Source of the DNA: Propionimicrobium sp. PCR01-08-3
GTDB lineage: Bacteria; Actinomycetota; Actinomycetes; Propionibacteriales; Propionibacteriaceae
NCBI RefSeq assembly: GCF_030286045.1
Contig: NZ_CP127390.1
Span: 1,240,001-1,304,000, forward strand
DNA: 64,000 bases
Direction of reading: 5' to 3'
The stretch's first letter is position 1; each line of letters begins with the position of its first letter. The notes beneath the pieces were generated by a model. The model was not told where the DNA came from. It saw only the letters and a list, made by a program, of their open reading frames with translations, and ran no database searches. Below are positions 54,056 through 63,322 of this stretch, in pieces. The position numbers and the translations under genes were made by a program.

Positions 54056-56413
54056 ATGTCTGAGGACAGCGTTTACGGGCCTTACGGATCTGGCCAAGGG
54101 ACTCCGGGGTCGCCCCGTTCGAGCACTTTGGAGCGGGTCTCGAGTGGGCCCGAGCAGCCCCGGCTGAGAATGCGTCAGCGGCTGGCCTGGTTCGGCGCAG
54201 CCAATCGTCCGCCGCAGTCCGCGGTGCTCGATCCGTTGTTCTCGGTGGTCAAAGCGAACCATCCGAAGGCCGACCTGGAGCAGCTGGAGCGTGCCTACCA
54301 CACGGCGGAGCACTATCACCGCGGGCAGTCCCGCAAGAGCGGCGAACCGTACATCACCCATCCGCTGGCCGTCGCCACCATTCTCGCCGAGCTCGGCATG
54401 ACCGAGTCGACGCTGTGCGCGGCCCTGCTGCACGACACGGTCGAGGACACCAGCTACACCCTCGACCAATTGCGCACCGACTTCGGCGACGAGATCGCCC
54501 AATTGGTCGACGGCGTGACCAAGCTCGACAAATTGACCTACGGCGAATCGGCCAAGGCCGAGACGATACGCAAACTCGTGGTCGCGACCGCGCGCGACGT
54601 CCGCGTCCTGGTGATCAAGCTGGCCGACCGGCTGCACAACATGCGCACCATCAGCTATCTGCGGCCGGACAAGCAGCAACGCATCGCCCGCGATACCTTG
54701 GAGATCTTCGCTCCGCTGGCCCACCGGCTGGGCATGAATGCCATCAAGTGGGAGCTGGAGGATCTCTCGTTCGCGACCTTGCAGCCGAAGGTGTACGACG
54801 AGATCGTCCGGATGGTGGCCGAGGCCGCCCCGCAACGGGAGCGTCAGCTGCGGGAGGTCATCGACCAGGCCCAGAAAGACCTCTCGGACGCCGGCATCAA
54901 GGCGACCGTCTACGGCAGGCCGAAGCACTACTACTCGATCTACCAGAAAATGGTGGTGCGCGGGCGCGACTTCTCCGACATCTACGACCTGGTCGGGTTG
55001 CGGGTGCTGGTCGACACCACCCGTGACTGTTACGGCGCTCTGGGCGTCCTGCACACGAGGTGGAACCCGCTGCCGGGCCGGTTCAAGGACTACATCGCAA
55101 TGCCGAAGTACAACATGTACCAGTCGTTGCACACCACCGTGCTGGGGCCCGGCAACCGTGCGGTGGAGTTCCAGATCCGCACCCATGAGATGCACCGGCG
55201 TGCCGAGTACGGCGTCGCCGCGCATTGGAAGTACAAGGAGGACGCCGGCAAGAACAGCGCCAAGAACGGCTCCGAGGTCGACCCCGACAGCTCCGAGTTG
55301 TCCTGGGTTCAACAGATCAACGAGTGGCAGCGCGAGACCGATGACCCGGGCGAATTCCTGGAATCGTTGCGGTTCGAGCTCAACACCACCGAGGTCTACG
55401 TCTTCACCCCCAAGGGAGACGTGATCGCGCTGCCGAAGGACGCCACCCCGGTCGACCTTGCCTACGCGATTCACTCCGAGGTGGGGGACCGATGTATCGG
55501 CGCTCGGGTCAACGGCCGCCTGGTGCCGTTGAGCAGCAAGCTGGCCAATGGCGACATCTGCGAGATCCTGGTGTCGCGGGCCGAGGACGCGGGGCCGAGC
55601 CGTGACTGGCTGAGCTTCGTGGCAAGCCCCCGCGCGACCTCGAAGATCAAACAGCACTTCACCCGGGAACGCCGCGAAGAGGCGATCGAGAACGGCAAGG
55701 ACCAGCTGGCCCGCCAGCTGCGCAGGTCTGGTCTGCCGATTCAGCGGCTGCTGACCGTCGAGCATCTGGCGGCGGCCGCCGACAGCTACCGGCTGCCGAG
55801 TGTGGACGCACTGTATGCGGCCATCGGTGAAGGAAATGTCGGTGCGCAAGGCGTGGTGCAGCGCATCGTCGAATCTGAGGGCGGTCTGGAGGCCGCCGTC
55901 GACGAAGGCTCCGAGGACCAGCAGATCGTCGCCCCCCGCCGCCGTTCGACGGCGAAGAACGATGCCGGAGTCGTCGTCGAGGGACAGCCCGACATGTGGG
56001 TCAAGCTCGCGAAATGCTGCACGCCGCTGCCCGGCGACGCGATCATCGGGTTCGTGACCCGTGAGAACGGAGTCTCGGTGCACCGCCGGGACTGCACCAA
56101 CGCGGCCAACCTGCTTTCCCATCCCGAGCGGATCGTGGACGTCGATTGGGCAACCAGCAGCGGGGTCGGCTACCTGGTGGCCATTCAGGTCGAGGCGCTC
56201 GACCGTACCGGTCTGCTGTCGGAGCTCACCCGGGCGCTGAGCGATCAAAGCATTTCGATCACGTCGGCGGTGGTGAACACCACGAAGGACCGGCTGGCGA
56301 AGGTGCGCCTCACCTTCGAATGCAGCGATCCCCAGTACCTGGACCACATCATCAACCAAATCCGCCGGGTATCCGGTGTCTACGACGTCTTCCGAGTGAG
56401 CCAGGCGAGCTGA
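54056..56413 (+). CDS. relA: bifunctional (p)ppGpp synthetase/hydrolase Rel
   Basis: Stringent-response enzyme that makes and degrades (p)ppGpp, activated by uncharged tRNA on ribosomes. 785 residues. An HD hydrolase domain (THPLAVATIL, then LLHDTVED with His126-Asp127) is intact. The synthetase domain has GRPKHYYSIYQKM, DIYDLVGLRVLV and R342-F-K-D; this RxKD motif, rather than ExDD, marks bifunctional Rel. TGS (about 442-505) and C-terminal ACT domains follow. AAGGGGG lies 6 bases upstream of the ATG. TACACT near 53986 is a possible -10. Confidence 0.97.
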   Translation: MSEDSVYGPYGSGQGTPGSPRSSTLERVSSGPEQPRLRMRQRLAWFGAANRPPQSAVLDPLFSVVKANHPKADLEQLERAYHTAEHYHRGQSRKSGEPYITHPLAVATILAELGMTESTLCAALLHDTVEDTSYTLDQLRTDFGDEIAQLVDGVTKLDKLTYGESAKAETIRKLVVATARDVRVLVIKLADRLHNMRTISYLRPDKQQRIARDTLEIFAPLAHRLGMNAIKWELEDLSFATLQPKVYDEIVRMVAEAAPQRERQLREVIDQAQKDLSDAGIKATVYGRPKHYYSIYQKMVVRGRDFSDIYDLVGLRVLVDTTRDCYGALGVLHTRWNPLPGRFKDYIAMPKYNMYQSLHTTVLGPGNRAVEFQIRTHEMHRRAEYGVAAHWKYKEDAGKNSAKNGSEVDPDSSELSWVQQINEWQRETDDPGEFLESLRFELNTTEVYVFTPKGDVIALPKDATPVDLAYAIHSEVGDRCIGARVNGRLVPLSSKLANGDICEILVSRAEDAGPSRDWLSFVASPRATSKIKQHFTRERREEAIENGKDQLARQLRRSGLPIQRLLTVEHLAAAADSYRLPSVDALYAAIGEGNVGAQGVVQRIVESEGGLEAAVDEGSEDQQIVAPRRRSTAKNDAGVVVEGQPDMWVKLAKCCTPLPGDAIIGFVTRENGVSVHRRDCTNAANLLSHPERIVDVDWATSSGVGYLVAIQVEALDRTGLLSELTRALSDQSISITSAVVNTTKDRLAKVRLTFECSDPQYLDHIINQIRRVSGVYDVFRVSQAS

Positions 56414-56445
56414 CGGCCGCCCGCCCGGCCGCTGCCGGAGGGACC

Positions 56446-57693
56446 TCAGTTCGCGGTGAACTCGTCCAGTGCCTTGCGGGCCTGATCCAGCCACTCGTTG
56501 TAGGTCTTCACCTGGTCACGGGTCTTTTCGGCCTTCTTCAGATCGCCACGGGCCTCCGCATCGTCGGCTTGCTTGACAAGCTTTTCGATCTGGGCGGTGA
56601 ACATCTCGACGGTATCGCTGGCACGCTTGCGCGCCTCGGGATCGGTGCGTTTCCACTCGGCGTCCTCGGCGTCCTTGATGGCCCGTTCGAGGGAGCGTAA
56701 CCGGTTCTCCAGCGGACGAATGGACTCCCGCGGCACCTTGCCGTACTCGTTGTAGCGACTCAAGAATTCCCGGAATGCCTCCCTGGCGGCCTTCACATCG
56801 TCCACCGGAAGAATGGACGCCTCCGCCTCGTCGAGCAGCTGCTGCTTGGCGGCCAGATTGCCGCGATACTCCTCGTCCTCGGCGCTGAAAGCCGCGGACC
56901 GGGCATTGAAGAACTGATCTTGCAATCCCCGGAACTCCGCCCACAACTTATCGTCGATCTCGCGCGGCGCGCCGCCGGCCGCCTTCCATTGGCTCATCAA
57001 CTGGCGGAACTGCGTCGAGGTGGCCGACCAGTCGGTCGAATCGGCGATCTGGCTCGCCTCGACGATGATGGCTTCCTTCTTCTTACGGGCCTCCTCGCGG
57101 CGCTCATTCTCGGCGGCAAACTGTGCCTTGCGGCGCCTGGTGTAGGTGGTGCGGGCGCCGCTTAGCCGATGCCACAGCTCGTCGTCGGTCGCCTTGTCGA
57201 TGCGCGGAAGGGCCTTCCACTCGTCCAGCAAGGCACGGAATTTGTTGACCCCGCCCCGCCAATCATTGCCGGCAGCCAGCTTCTCGGCCCGCGCGACCAT
57301 CGCCTCCTTGGCCGCCCTCGTCTCTTCGTTCTGCTGCGCCCGCTGCGCCTTGCGTGCCTGTTGCGCGGCGGCGAGTTGCGGGGCCAGAGCATCGAGTTTG
57401 CCGACCAGAGCATCCAGGTCGCCGACCGCATTCGCCTCGGCAACCGAGGTTTTCAGACCATTGATGGTCTTACGCGCCTCTTCAGGTGAAACGGTGCCGG
57501 ACTCGATGCGTTTCGAGATCAAACTGACCTCGGTCTCGAGAGCCTCGTAACGGCGGACGAAAAACGCCAGCGCCTCTGCTGGATCGGTATCTGGAACTTG
57601 ACCAACTCTGCGTTCGCCCGCTGAAGTGACAACGTAAACGGTGCCATCCGACTCGACGCGACCGAAACTGGCCGGTCCTGCACTTTCACTCAT
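56446..57693 (-). CDS. DUF349-domain coiled-coil protein
   Basis: 415-residue mostly helical protein. DUF349 repeats are spread over about residues 135-370, with recurring patterns like ATDDELWHRLSGARTTYTRRR and IDDKLWAEFRGLQDQFF. Residues about 75-130 are rich in Ala, Gln and Arg and likely coiled coil. Bacterial DUF349 proteins are common next to rel and MBL-fold genes in actinobacteria, and their role is not settled. Start is ATG 57693, preceded by GGTG only. It is convergent with rel and divergent from the MBL hydrolase gene. Confidence 0.85.
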   Translation of the reverse strand: MSESAGPASFGRVESDGTVYVVTSAGERRVGQVPDTDPAEALAFFVRRYEALETEVSLISKRIESGTVSPEEARKTINGLKTSVAEANAVGDLDALVGKLDALAPQLAAAQQARKAQRAQQNEETRAAKEAMVARAEKLAAGNDWRGGVNKFRALLDEWKALPRIDKATDDELWHRLSGARTTYTRRRKAQFAAENERREEARKKKEAIIVEASQIADSTDWSATSTQFRQLMSQWKAAGGAPREIDDKLWAEFRGLQDQFFNARSAAFSAEDEEYRGNLAAKQQLLDEAEASILPVDDVKAAREAFREFLSRYNEYGKVPRESIRPLENRLRSLERAIKDAEDAEWKRTDPEARKRASDTVEMFTAQIEKLVKQADDAEARGDLKKAEKTRDQVKTYNEWLDQARKALDEFTAN

Positions 57694-57723
57694 GACACCA
57701 TCTTGCCCGATAGGCTGCAAAAT

Positions 57724-58416
57724 GTGTTCATCGTGCCAATCATCACCGGGCCCTGGCAGACCAATTGCTATGTGATAGCTTGCGGCACCCCGGGAGTCCA
57801 GAAGATACAACCTGCCGTGATCATCGACCCTGGTGCTCAGGCCGCGCCCAAGGTGCGCCAGGTGCTCGCGGAGCAGCAGCTTCGGGCCGAGTCGATCATC
57901 TGCACCCACGGCCATTTCGATCACGTCGCCGACGCGGCCACGCTGGCGGGCGAATTCGGCATACCGGTGTGGTTGCATCCCGACGACCGCCCCATGCTCA
58001 CCGAGCCGGTGCTGGGGCTGGGCCCGGGTTCCGAGCCGCTCATCATGCAGGTCTCCGGAAGCCTCACCCTGCCTGCGCCCGACGACCTTCGCCTGATGAA
58101 CGATGAAGACCACGTTCAGGCGGCCGGTATCGACTTCGAGGTGATCCATGCTCCCGGGCACACGCCGGGCTGTGTGGTGCTGCGCACCTGGGTGGAGGGC
58201 GAACCGCTGCTGTTCAGTGGTGACGTCGTTTTCGCCGGATCCATCGGGCGGGTCGACCTGCCCGGCGGCTCCATGGACGTGATGAGGCAATCGCTTCGCA
58301 GGCTGAGTACGCTCATCGGGCCACAAACAGGTATTCTGCCGGGGCACGGTCAGACCACGTCCATGGCCCGTGAGCTGGCTACCAACCCTTATCTGTCCAA
58401 GGAGGCTCTCGCCTGA
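57724..58416 (+). CDS. MBL-fold hydrolase (glyoxalase II-like)
   Basis: 230-residue metallo-beta-lactamase fold hydrolase. Metal ligands: THGHFDHVA near residue 62-70, His in APGHTPG near 145, Asp in FSGDVVF near 165, and GHGQTT near the end. It resembles hydroxyacylglutathione-hydrolase-like proteins found before hisS in mycobacteria (Rv2581c); in a mycothiol-using organism the thiol would differ. GTG 57724 is exactly 7 bases after TAGGCT with no ribosome site, so a leaderless start is likely; a TTG at 57703 is possible. It ends overlapping hisS by one base. Confidence 0.88.
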   Translation: MFIVPIITGPWQTNCYVIACGTPGVQKIQPAVIIDPGAQAAPKVRQVLAEQQLRAESIICTHGHFDHVADAATLAGEFGIPVWLHPDDRPMLTEPVLGLGPGSEPLIMQVSGSLTLPAPDDLRLMNDEDHVQAAGIDFEVIHAPGHTPGCVVLRTWVEGEPLLFSGDVVFAGSIGRVDLPGGSMDVMRQSLRRLSTLIGPQTGILPGHGQTTSMARELATNPYLSKEALA

Positions 58417-59753
58417 TGGCCCGACCCAAGGCGCTTTCCGGCTTTCCGGAGTATCTGCCCGCTCAGCGGATCGTGGAGCAGCGGGTGATCGACATCATCC
58501 GCGAGACATTCGAGCTGCACGGCTTCGCGAACATCGAGACCCGTGCGGTCGAGACGATGGAATCACTGACCCGCAAAGGCGAGATCACCAAGGAGGTGTA
58601 TGTCGTCCGCAGGCTGCACGCCGAACCCGGCGATGCCGGGGACGACCTCGGCCTGCATTTCGATCTGACGGTGCCGCTGGCCCGCTACGTGCTGGAGAAC
58701 TCCGGCCACCTGCAGTTCCCGTTCCGGCGCTACCAGATCCAGAAGGTATGGCGGGGCGAGCGCCCGCAGACCGGCCGCTACCGCGAGTTCACCCAGGCCG
58801 ACATCGACATCGTCGGAGAGAACACCCTGGCCGAGCACCATGACGTCGAGGCGCCGCTGGTGATGCTGGAAGCCCTGGAGCGGCTGCATCGAGAACTCGG
58901 ACTGCCGCCGGCGCGGATGCACGTCAACAACCGCAAGCTGTCCGAGGGCTTCTACCGCGGGTTGGGCATCGACGACACCGCGGCCGTACTGCAGCGGGTC
59001 GACAAGTTCGACAAGATCGGCCCGGACGCGGTCGCGGAATTGTTGACCGATGAGCTCGGGCTGCCGGCCCAGGTCGCCCAAAAATGCGTTGAGCTGGCCA
59101 CCATTTGCACCGAAGACGATTCGTTCGTTGAGCGGGTACGTGCCCTCGGGGTCGGCTCCGAGATGCTGGACGAGGGCCTCGACGCGCTGGCGAACGTGAT
59201 CAATGCCGCCCGGGCCGAGGTTCCGGGCCGGATGATCGCCGACCTGAAGATCGCCCGCGGCCTCGACTACTACACCGGAACGGTCTACGAGACCGAACTG
59301 GTCGGGCATGAGCACCTGGGGTCGATCAGCTCGGGTGGACGCTACGACTCGCTGGCCAGCGACGGCAAGCGCAGCTACCCGGGTGTCGGTATCTCGCTGG
59401 GGCTGACCCGGCTGCTGATGCCGCTACTGGACAAAGGCGAACTCGTCGCTTCGCGCAGTGTGCCGACCTGCGTGGTGGTGGCGGTGGACGCCGAGGAGAC
59501 CCGGAGCACGGCCATGCAGGTGGCCACGGTGTTGCGCGGCCGGGGCATCCCGACCGAGGTGGCGCCGAAGGCGGACAAGTACGGCAAGCAGATCCGCTAC
59601 GCCGACCGGCGCGGCATCCCCTACGTCTGGTTCGGGGCAACCACCGGCGAAGTGAAGGACATCCGCTCCGGCGACCAGGTCGCGGCCGATGCATCAGATT
59701 GGACGCCGCCGGCAGCAGATCTGCACCCTGAGGTCGGGCCGGCCGGAAAGTAG
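58416..59753 (+). CDS. hisS: histidyl-tRNA synthetase
   Basis: Class II synthetase charging tRNA(His). 445 residues. Motif 2-type segments FDLTVPLARYVLEN and FRRYQIQKVWRGERPQTGRYREF, the HisRS-specific ARGLDYYTGTVYETE, and GGRYDSL are present. The C-terminal anticodon-binding domain spans about 345-430. AAGGAGG is upstream and the start overlaps the MBL gene stop (TGATG). HisRS and the his operon in the same window are not otherwise linked. Confidence 0.96.
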   Translation: MARPKALSGFPEYLPAQRIVEQRVIDIIRETFELHGFANIETRAVETMESLTRKGEITKEVYVVRRLHAEPGDAGDDLGLHFDLTVPLARYVLENSGHLQFPFRRYQIQKVWRGERPQTGRYREFTQADIDIVGENTLAEHHDVEAPLVMLEALERLHRELGLPPARMHVNNRKLSEGFYRGLGIDDTAAVLQRVDKFDKIGPDAVAELLTDELGLPAQVAQKCVELATICTEDDSFVERVRALGVGSEMLDEGLDALANVINAARAEVPGRMIADLKIARGLDYYTGTVYETELVGHEHLGSISSGGRYDSLASDGKRSYPGVGISLGLTRLLMPLLDKGELVASRSVPTCVVVAVDAEETRSTAMQVATVLRGRGIPTEVAPKADKYGKQIRYADRRGIPYVWFGATTGEVKDIRSGDQVAADASDWTPPAADLHPEVGPAGK

Positions 59754-59871
59754 CCGAGTTCTGCCGATCGGGAAACTGCCGCGTCCTGGTCGGCCGACGG
59801 GGCAGATGATGGTGACCCGCGCGGGCGCGCACCGTGAACCGGCCGGGGGCCGCGCGATGTGACGAAACGGC

Positions 59872-59877
59872 TAGAAT
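59872..59877 (+). promoter_or_regulatory. candidate -10 element for aspS
   Basis: TAGAAT, 47 bases before the aspS GTG. No clear -35 is visible. AAAGGA at 59911-59916 serves as ribosome site. Confidence 0.4.
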
Positions 59878-59924
59878 GTGCGATCGGCCACTGAACTTGG
59901 GCCAGACGTGAAAGGACGATATCT

Positions 59925-61757
59925 GTGATCCGCACCCACGAGGCAGGAACACTGCAGCGACCCGCAATCGGGAACACCGTCAAGCTGGCCGGCTGGGTGG
60001 ACGCCAGGCGAGATCACGGAGGCGTGGTTTTCATCGACCTGCGCGATGCCTCGGGCATCGTCCAGTGCGTGATCCGCGAAGAGCTGGTCAATGAACTCGG
60101 CGCGCACAAGCTGCGCAACGAGTACTGCATCGCGGTGACCGGTGTGGTGGATGCCCGCTCCGACGAGACCATCAACCCGAACATGGCCACCGGTGAGGTC
60201 GAGGTCGTGGTGAGCGAACTCGAGGTGCTGAACCCGGCCGCCCCGCTGCCTTTCCCGATCGATGAGCGCGTCAACGTCGGCGAGGACGCCCGGCTCAAGT
60301 ACCGCTACCTCGATCTGCGCCGCCCCCGCCAGGCCGAGGCGATCCGGCTTCGCTCGAAGGTCACTCACACCATCCGCCAGGCGCTCGATGACCTCGGCTT
60401 CGTCGACATCGAGACCCCGACGCTGACCCGCTCCACCCCCGAGGGAGCGCGTGACTTCCTGGTGCCGGCGCGGCTTCGTCCGGGATCGTGGTACGCGCTG
60501 CCGCAAAGCCCCCAGCTGTTCAAGCAGCTGCTGATGGTGGCCGGCATGGAGCGCTACTACCAGATCGCCCGCTGCTACCGTGATGAGGACTTCCGCGCTG
60601 ACCGGCAGCCCGAGTTCACCCAGCTCGACATCGAGATGAGCTTCGTCGACCAGGACGATGTCATCGCGATGAGCGAAGAGGTGATGGCCCAGGTCTGGAA
60701 GCTGATCGATGTCGAGTTGTCGCGTCCGATGCAGCGCCTCACCTGGCAGTATGCGATGGACAATTACGGCTCCGACAAGCCCGATCTGCGGTTTGACCTG
60801 AAGATCCACGAAGTCACTGAGCTGTTCGCCGACACCTCGTTCCGGGTTTTCCAGGCCCCCTACGTGGGCTGTGTTGTGATGCCCGGGGGTGCCTCGTTGC
60901 CGCGCCGTCAGTTCGATGCCTGGCAGGAATGGGCGAAGCAGCGCGGCGCCAAGGGGCTGGCTTACATCACCATCAACGAGGCGGGCGAGCTGGCCGGTCC
61001 GGTCGCCAAGAACCTTTCGGACGCCGAGAAGCAGGCCATCGTCCCGGCCGCTGAGGCGAACCCCGGTGATGCGATCTTCTTCGCGGCAGGGGAGCGGGAG
61101 ACCTCTCAGGAACTGCTGGGTGCGGCCCGGCTGGAGATCGGCCGCCGGTGCAATTTGATCGACGAAAGCGCCTGGGCGTTCTGCTGGGTGGTCGATGCGC
61201 CGATGTTCAAGTCGGCGGCCGCCGCCACCGCAGAAGGCGATGTGGCGCTCGGCCACAGCCGCTGGACCGCCGTGCACCACGCCTTCACCTCACCCAAGCC
61301 CGAGTCGATGGACACCTTCGACACCGATCCTGGTTCGGCGCTGTCGTACGGGTATGACTTCGTCTGCAACGGCGTCGAAGTCGGCGGCGGATCGATCCGT
61401 ATTCATCGCCGCGACGTGCAAGAGCGGGTTTTCAAGGTGATGGGGCTGACCGAAGAAGAGGCCCAGGAGAAGTTCGGCTTCCTGTTGGACGCCTTCCAGT
61501 TCGGTGCCCCGCCGCACGGTGGTGTGGCCTACGGTCTGGACCGGCTGGTGATGCTGCTCGGCGGTTTCGAATCGATCCGCGACGTCATCGCCTTCCCGAA
61601 GTCGGGCGGCGGTTACGATCCGCTGACCGATGCGCCCGCCCCGATCACGCCGCAGCAGCGCCGCGAGGCCGGTGTCGACTTCAAACCGAAGGCGGAGAAG
61701 ACCAAGGCGGATCTGGCCGCAGACGGTCAGGATGGCGCCTCCACCGCGGCGAAGTAG
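59925..61757 (+). CDS. aspS: aspartyl-tRNA synthetase
   Basis: Class II bacterial-type AspRS. 610 residues: anticodon-binding OB fold (about 1-110), catalytic core with [53 protein letters not shown], a GAD insertion (about 290-420), and [14 protein letters not shown] near the end. Because GatCAB is encoded at 9.2-12.6 kb, it could be non-discriminating and charge tRNA(Asn) too; that depends on whether asnS exists elsewhere. GTG start, 8-9 bases after AAAGGA. Confidence 0.97.
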   Translation: MIRTHEAGTLQRPAIGNTVKLAGWVDARRDHGGVVFIDLRDASGIVQCVIREELVNELGAHKLRNEYCIAVTGVVDARSDETINPNMATGEVEVVVSELEVLNPAAPLPFPIDERVNVGEDARLKYRYLDLRRPRQAEAIRLRSKVTHTIRQALDDLGFVDIETPTLTRSTPEGARDFLVPARLRPGSWYALPQSPQLFKQLLMVAGMERYYQIARCYRDEDFRADRQPEFTQLDIEMSFVDQDDVIAMSEEVMAQVWKLIDVELSRPMQRLTWQYAMDNYGSDKPDLRFDLKIHEVTELFADTSFRVFQAPYVGCVVMPGGASLPRRQFDAWQEWAKQRGAKGLAYITINEAGELAGPVAKNLSDAEKQAIVPAAEANPGDAIFFAAGERETSQELLGAARLEIGRRCNLIDESAWAFCWVVDAPMFKSAAAATAEGDVALGHSRWTAVHHAFTSPKPESMDTFDTDPGSALSYGYDFVCNGVEVGGGSIRIHRRDVQERVFKVMGLTEEEAQEKFGFLLDAFQFGAPPHGGVAYGLDRLVMLLGGFESIRDVIAFPKSGGGYDPLTDAPAPITPQQRREAGVDFKPKAEKTKADLAADGQDGASTAAK

Positions 61758-61769
61758 TAAGTGAGCCGT

Positions 61770-61834
61770 CCGGTTTTGGGTCGCCGACGCTCGCCGGGAA
61801 AAGACGAGGCTCGCTTTCCGGCAACCAAGACCGG
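61770..61834. repeat. dispersed stem-loop repeat, copy 4
   Basis: Outer arms from CCGGTTTTGGG and CCAAGACCGG pair imperfectly; inner GCCGGGAAA pairs with TTTCCGGC. The core GAGGCTCGCTTTCCGGC matches copies 1 and 3. It follows the aspS stop by 12 bases, so it may serve as terminator as well. Confidence 0.6.
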
Positions 61835-61917
61835 TGTATCAGGGCAGAGATTTTGGTCTTTCGCTGGCCGCGGCCCAACTAGTCGAAGGCAGCGAGAAGG
61901 GTTGGTAGGTTCGCAGT

Positions 61918-62697
61918 ATGGCTTATGAACCGAATTGGCTCGATGTTGCGGGCCTGGTCAATATTCGTGACTTCGGCGGCATGAGCACGGCTGATGGACG
62001 CACCATTCGCGCCGGTGTGGCGATGCGCTCGGACAATCTGGATGATCTGCCAGAACCGTCGATCGACTGGCTGCTGGGCGAACGGCAGGTCAGCGACATC
62101 ATCGACCTGCGCACCAACAGCGAACGCGCTCACGCGCACGGCTTCCCGTTCGATGGACGCGTCCGAGTGCACGAGCTCAGCCTCTATCCCGAGGACAATC
62201 CCGACGACCCGATACCGACCTGGTTCGGTGAGATGTCGGTGCTCGAAGACGGCGACCCGCCCGACACCGTGCACATCGTGGCCGGCCATTACCTCGGCTA
62301 CTTCCGCACCCGCCCGGAAAACATCGTGCAGGCGGTGCGGGCCGTGGCGCAGGCCCCGGGCGCCGCGATCATCAACTGCGCCGCCGGAAAGGACCGCACC
62401 GGAACCGTCAGCGCCGTGCTGCTGAGCGCCCTCGGCGTCCCCGAAGATCAGGTGCTGGCGGATTATGCGGCCAGCACCGACCGGATCGTCGCCATTCTCT
62501 CGAAGCTCGGATTCGGGGCGAGCGCCGGATCGGCCGAGCACGACGCCGACGTGCAGTCCCAGTCGACCCCGCCCGAGCTGATGGAACTGGTGCTCAGCCG
62601 GGTGACTCGTGACTTCGGATCGGTCTCGGACTGGCTCGAGGTCAACGGTTGGATGCCCGAAGACCAAGAGCGCCTCGAGGCGAAGCTGCTCGGCTGA
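61918..62697 (+). CDS. tyrosine/lipid phosphatase family protein
   Basis: 259-residue protein of the Y_phosphatase3 (MptpB-like) family. NIRDFGGMSTADGRTIRAGVAMRSDNL at the N-terminus and the P-loop NCAAGKDRTG near residue 158 are characteristic; the P-loop Cys and Arg are kept, while the usual preceding His is Asn. Substrates of the family include phosphotyrosine and phosphoinositides. The ATG at 61918 is 6 bases after TAGGTT and lacks a ribosome site, so leaderless. No kinase is adjacent. Confidence 0.88.
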   Translation: MAYEPNWLDVAGLVNIRDFGGMSTADGRTIRAGVAMRSDNLDDLPEPSIDWLLGERQVSDIIDLRTNSERAHAHGFPFDGRVRVHELSLYPEDNPDDPIPTWFGEMSVLEDGDPPDTVHIVAGHYLGYFRTRPENIVQAVRAVAQAPGAAIINCAAGKDRTGTVSAVLLSALGVPEDQVLADYAASTDRIVAILSKLGFGASAGSAEHDADVQSQSTPPELMELVLSRVTRDFGSVSDWLEVNGWMPEDQERLEAKLLG

Positions 62698-62743
62698 CAC
62701 GGCGTCCTGCTGGATGTGATGGCATCTCAAGCGTCACTCCTAC

Positions 62744-62773
62744 TTGTCGCAACTCTACCGGTATAGGTATAGT
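62744..62773 (+). promoter_or_regulatory. promoter of the AbiE locus
   Basis: TTGTCG (62744-62749) and TATAGT (62768-62773) are separated by 18 bases, the clearest -35/-10 pair in the window. GGTATAG is repeated twice over the -10 and could be bound by the AbiEi antitoxin. The ATG follows the -10 by 6 bases. Confidence 0.65.
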
Positions 62774-62779
62774 CGTGAC

Positions 62780-63322
62780 ATGGCTGCTGATGTGAAGTAT
62801 CGGGATGCCGTGCGCGAGGTCGCGCGCGATCACTACGGGTATGTCACGACGAGCCAGGCAGCTGAGGCCGGAGTGCCCGCCGTCGAGCTGCCCAAGCTCA
62901 CGGCACGTGGCGGTCTGGAGCACGTGGCCTACGGGCTCTACCGTGTGTCAGACATCCCACGGGCACCTTACGATCAGTTCGCTGAAGCGCTGCTACGAGC
63001 AGGCGAGGGGGCATACTTGCACGGTGAGTCGGTGCTGGCGCTATTCGGTCTTGCTGATGTGAATCCCAGACGGATCAAGGTAGCTGTTCGCCGCCGGACT
63101 CGTCCCACGTTGCCGCCTTTCATGGAGCTGACGCAGGTGAAGGGCGAGGCACACACGACGCTCTACGAGGGTCTCGCCGCGCAACCGGTCGCTGACGCCA
63201 TCCTCGAGTGCCGTGGTCGCATCGAGACCGAGCGTCTGCTGGAGGCGGCCAAGCAGGCACGCAGCGAGGGGCTGCTAACGACGTCCGAGTGGCGGCAGGT
63301 GCAAAACGGACTGCCATCATGA
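62780..63322 (+). CDS. AbiEi-type antitoxin (type IV toxin-antitoxin)
   Basis: 180-residue AbiEi-like antitoxin. The N-terminal winged helix (about 5-60: YVTTSQAAEAGVPAVELPKLTARGGLEHVAYGLYRVSDIP) is the family hallmark, followed by a C-terminal domain (YLHGESVLALFGLADVNPRRIKVAVRRR) that opposes the toxin without stable binding. Promoter sites suited to autoregulation lie just upstream. The ATG follows TATAGT by 6 bases with no ribosome site. It overlaps the toxin gene by four bases (ATGA). AbiE systems confer abortive infection against phage and stabilise plasmids. Confidence 0.88.
   Translation: MAADVKYRDAVREVARDHYGYVTTSQAAEAGVPAVELPKLTARGGLEHVAYGLYRVSDIPRAPYDQFAEALLRAGEGAYLHGESVLALFGLADVNPRRIKVAVRRRTRPTLPPFMELTQVKGEAHTTLYEGLAAQPVADAILECRGRIETERLLEAAKQARSEGLLTTSEWRQVQNGLPS

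Noticed and set aside
53996-56494. 832-codon open frame antisense to rel
   Set aside because: It mirrors the third-position GC bias of rel, has no motif, and rel is certain on the other strand.
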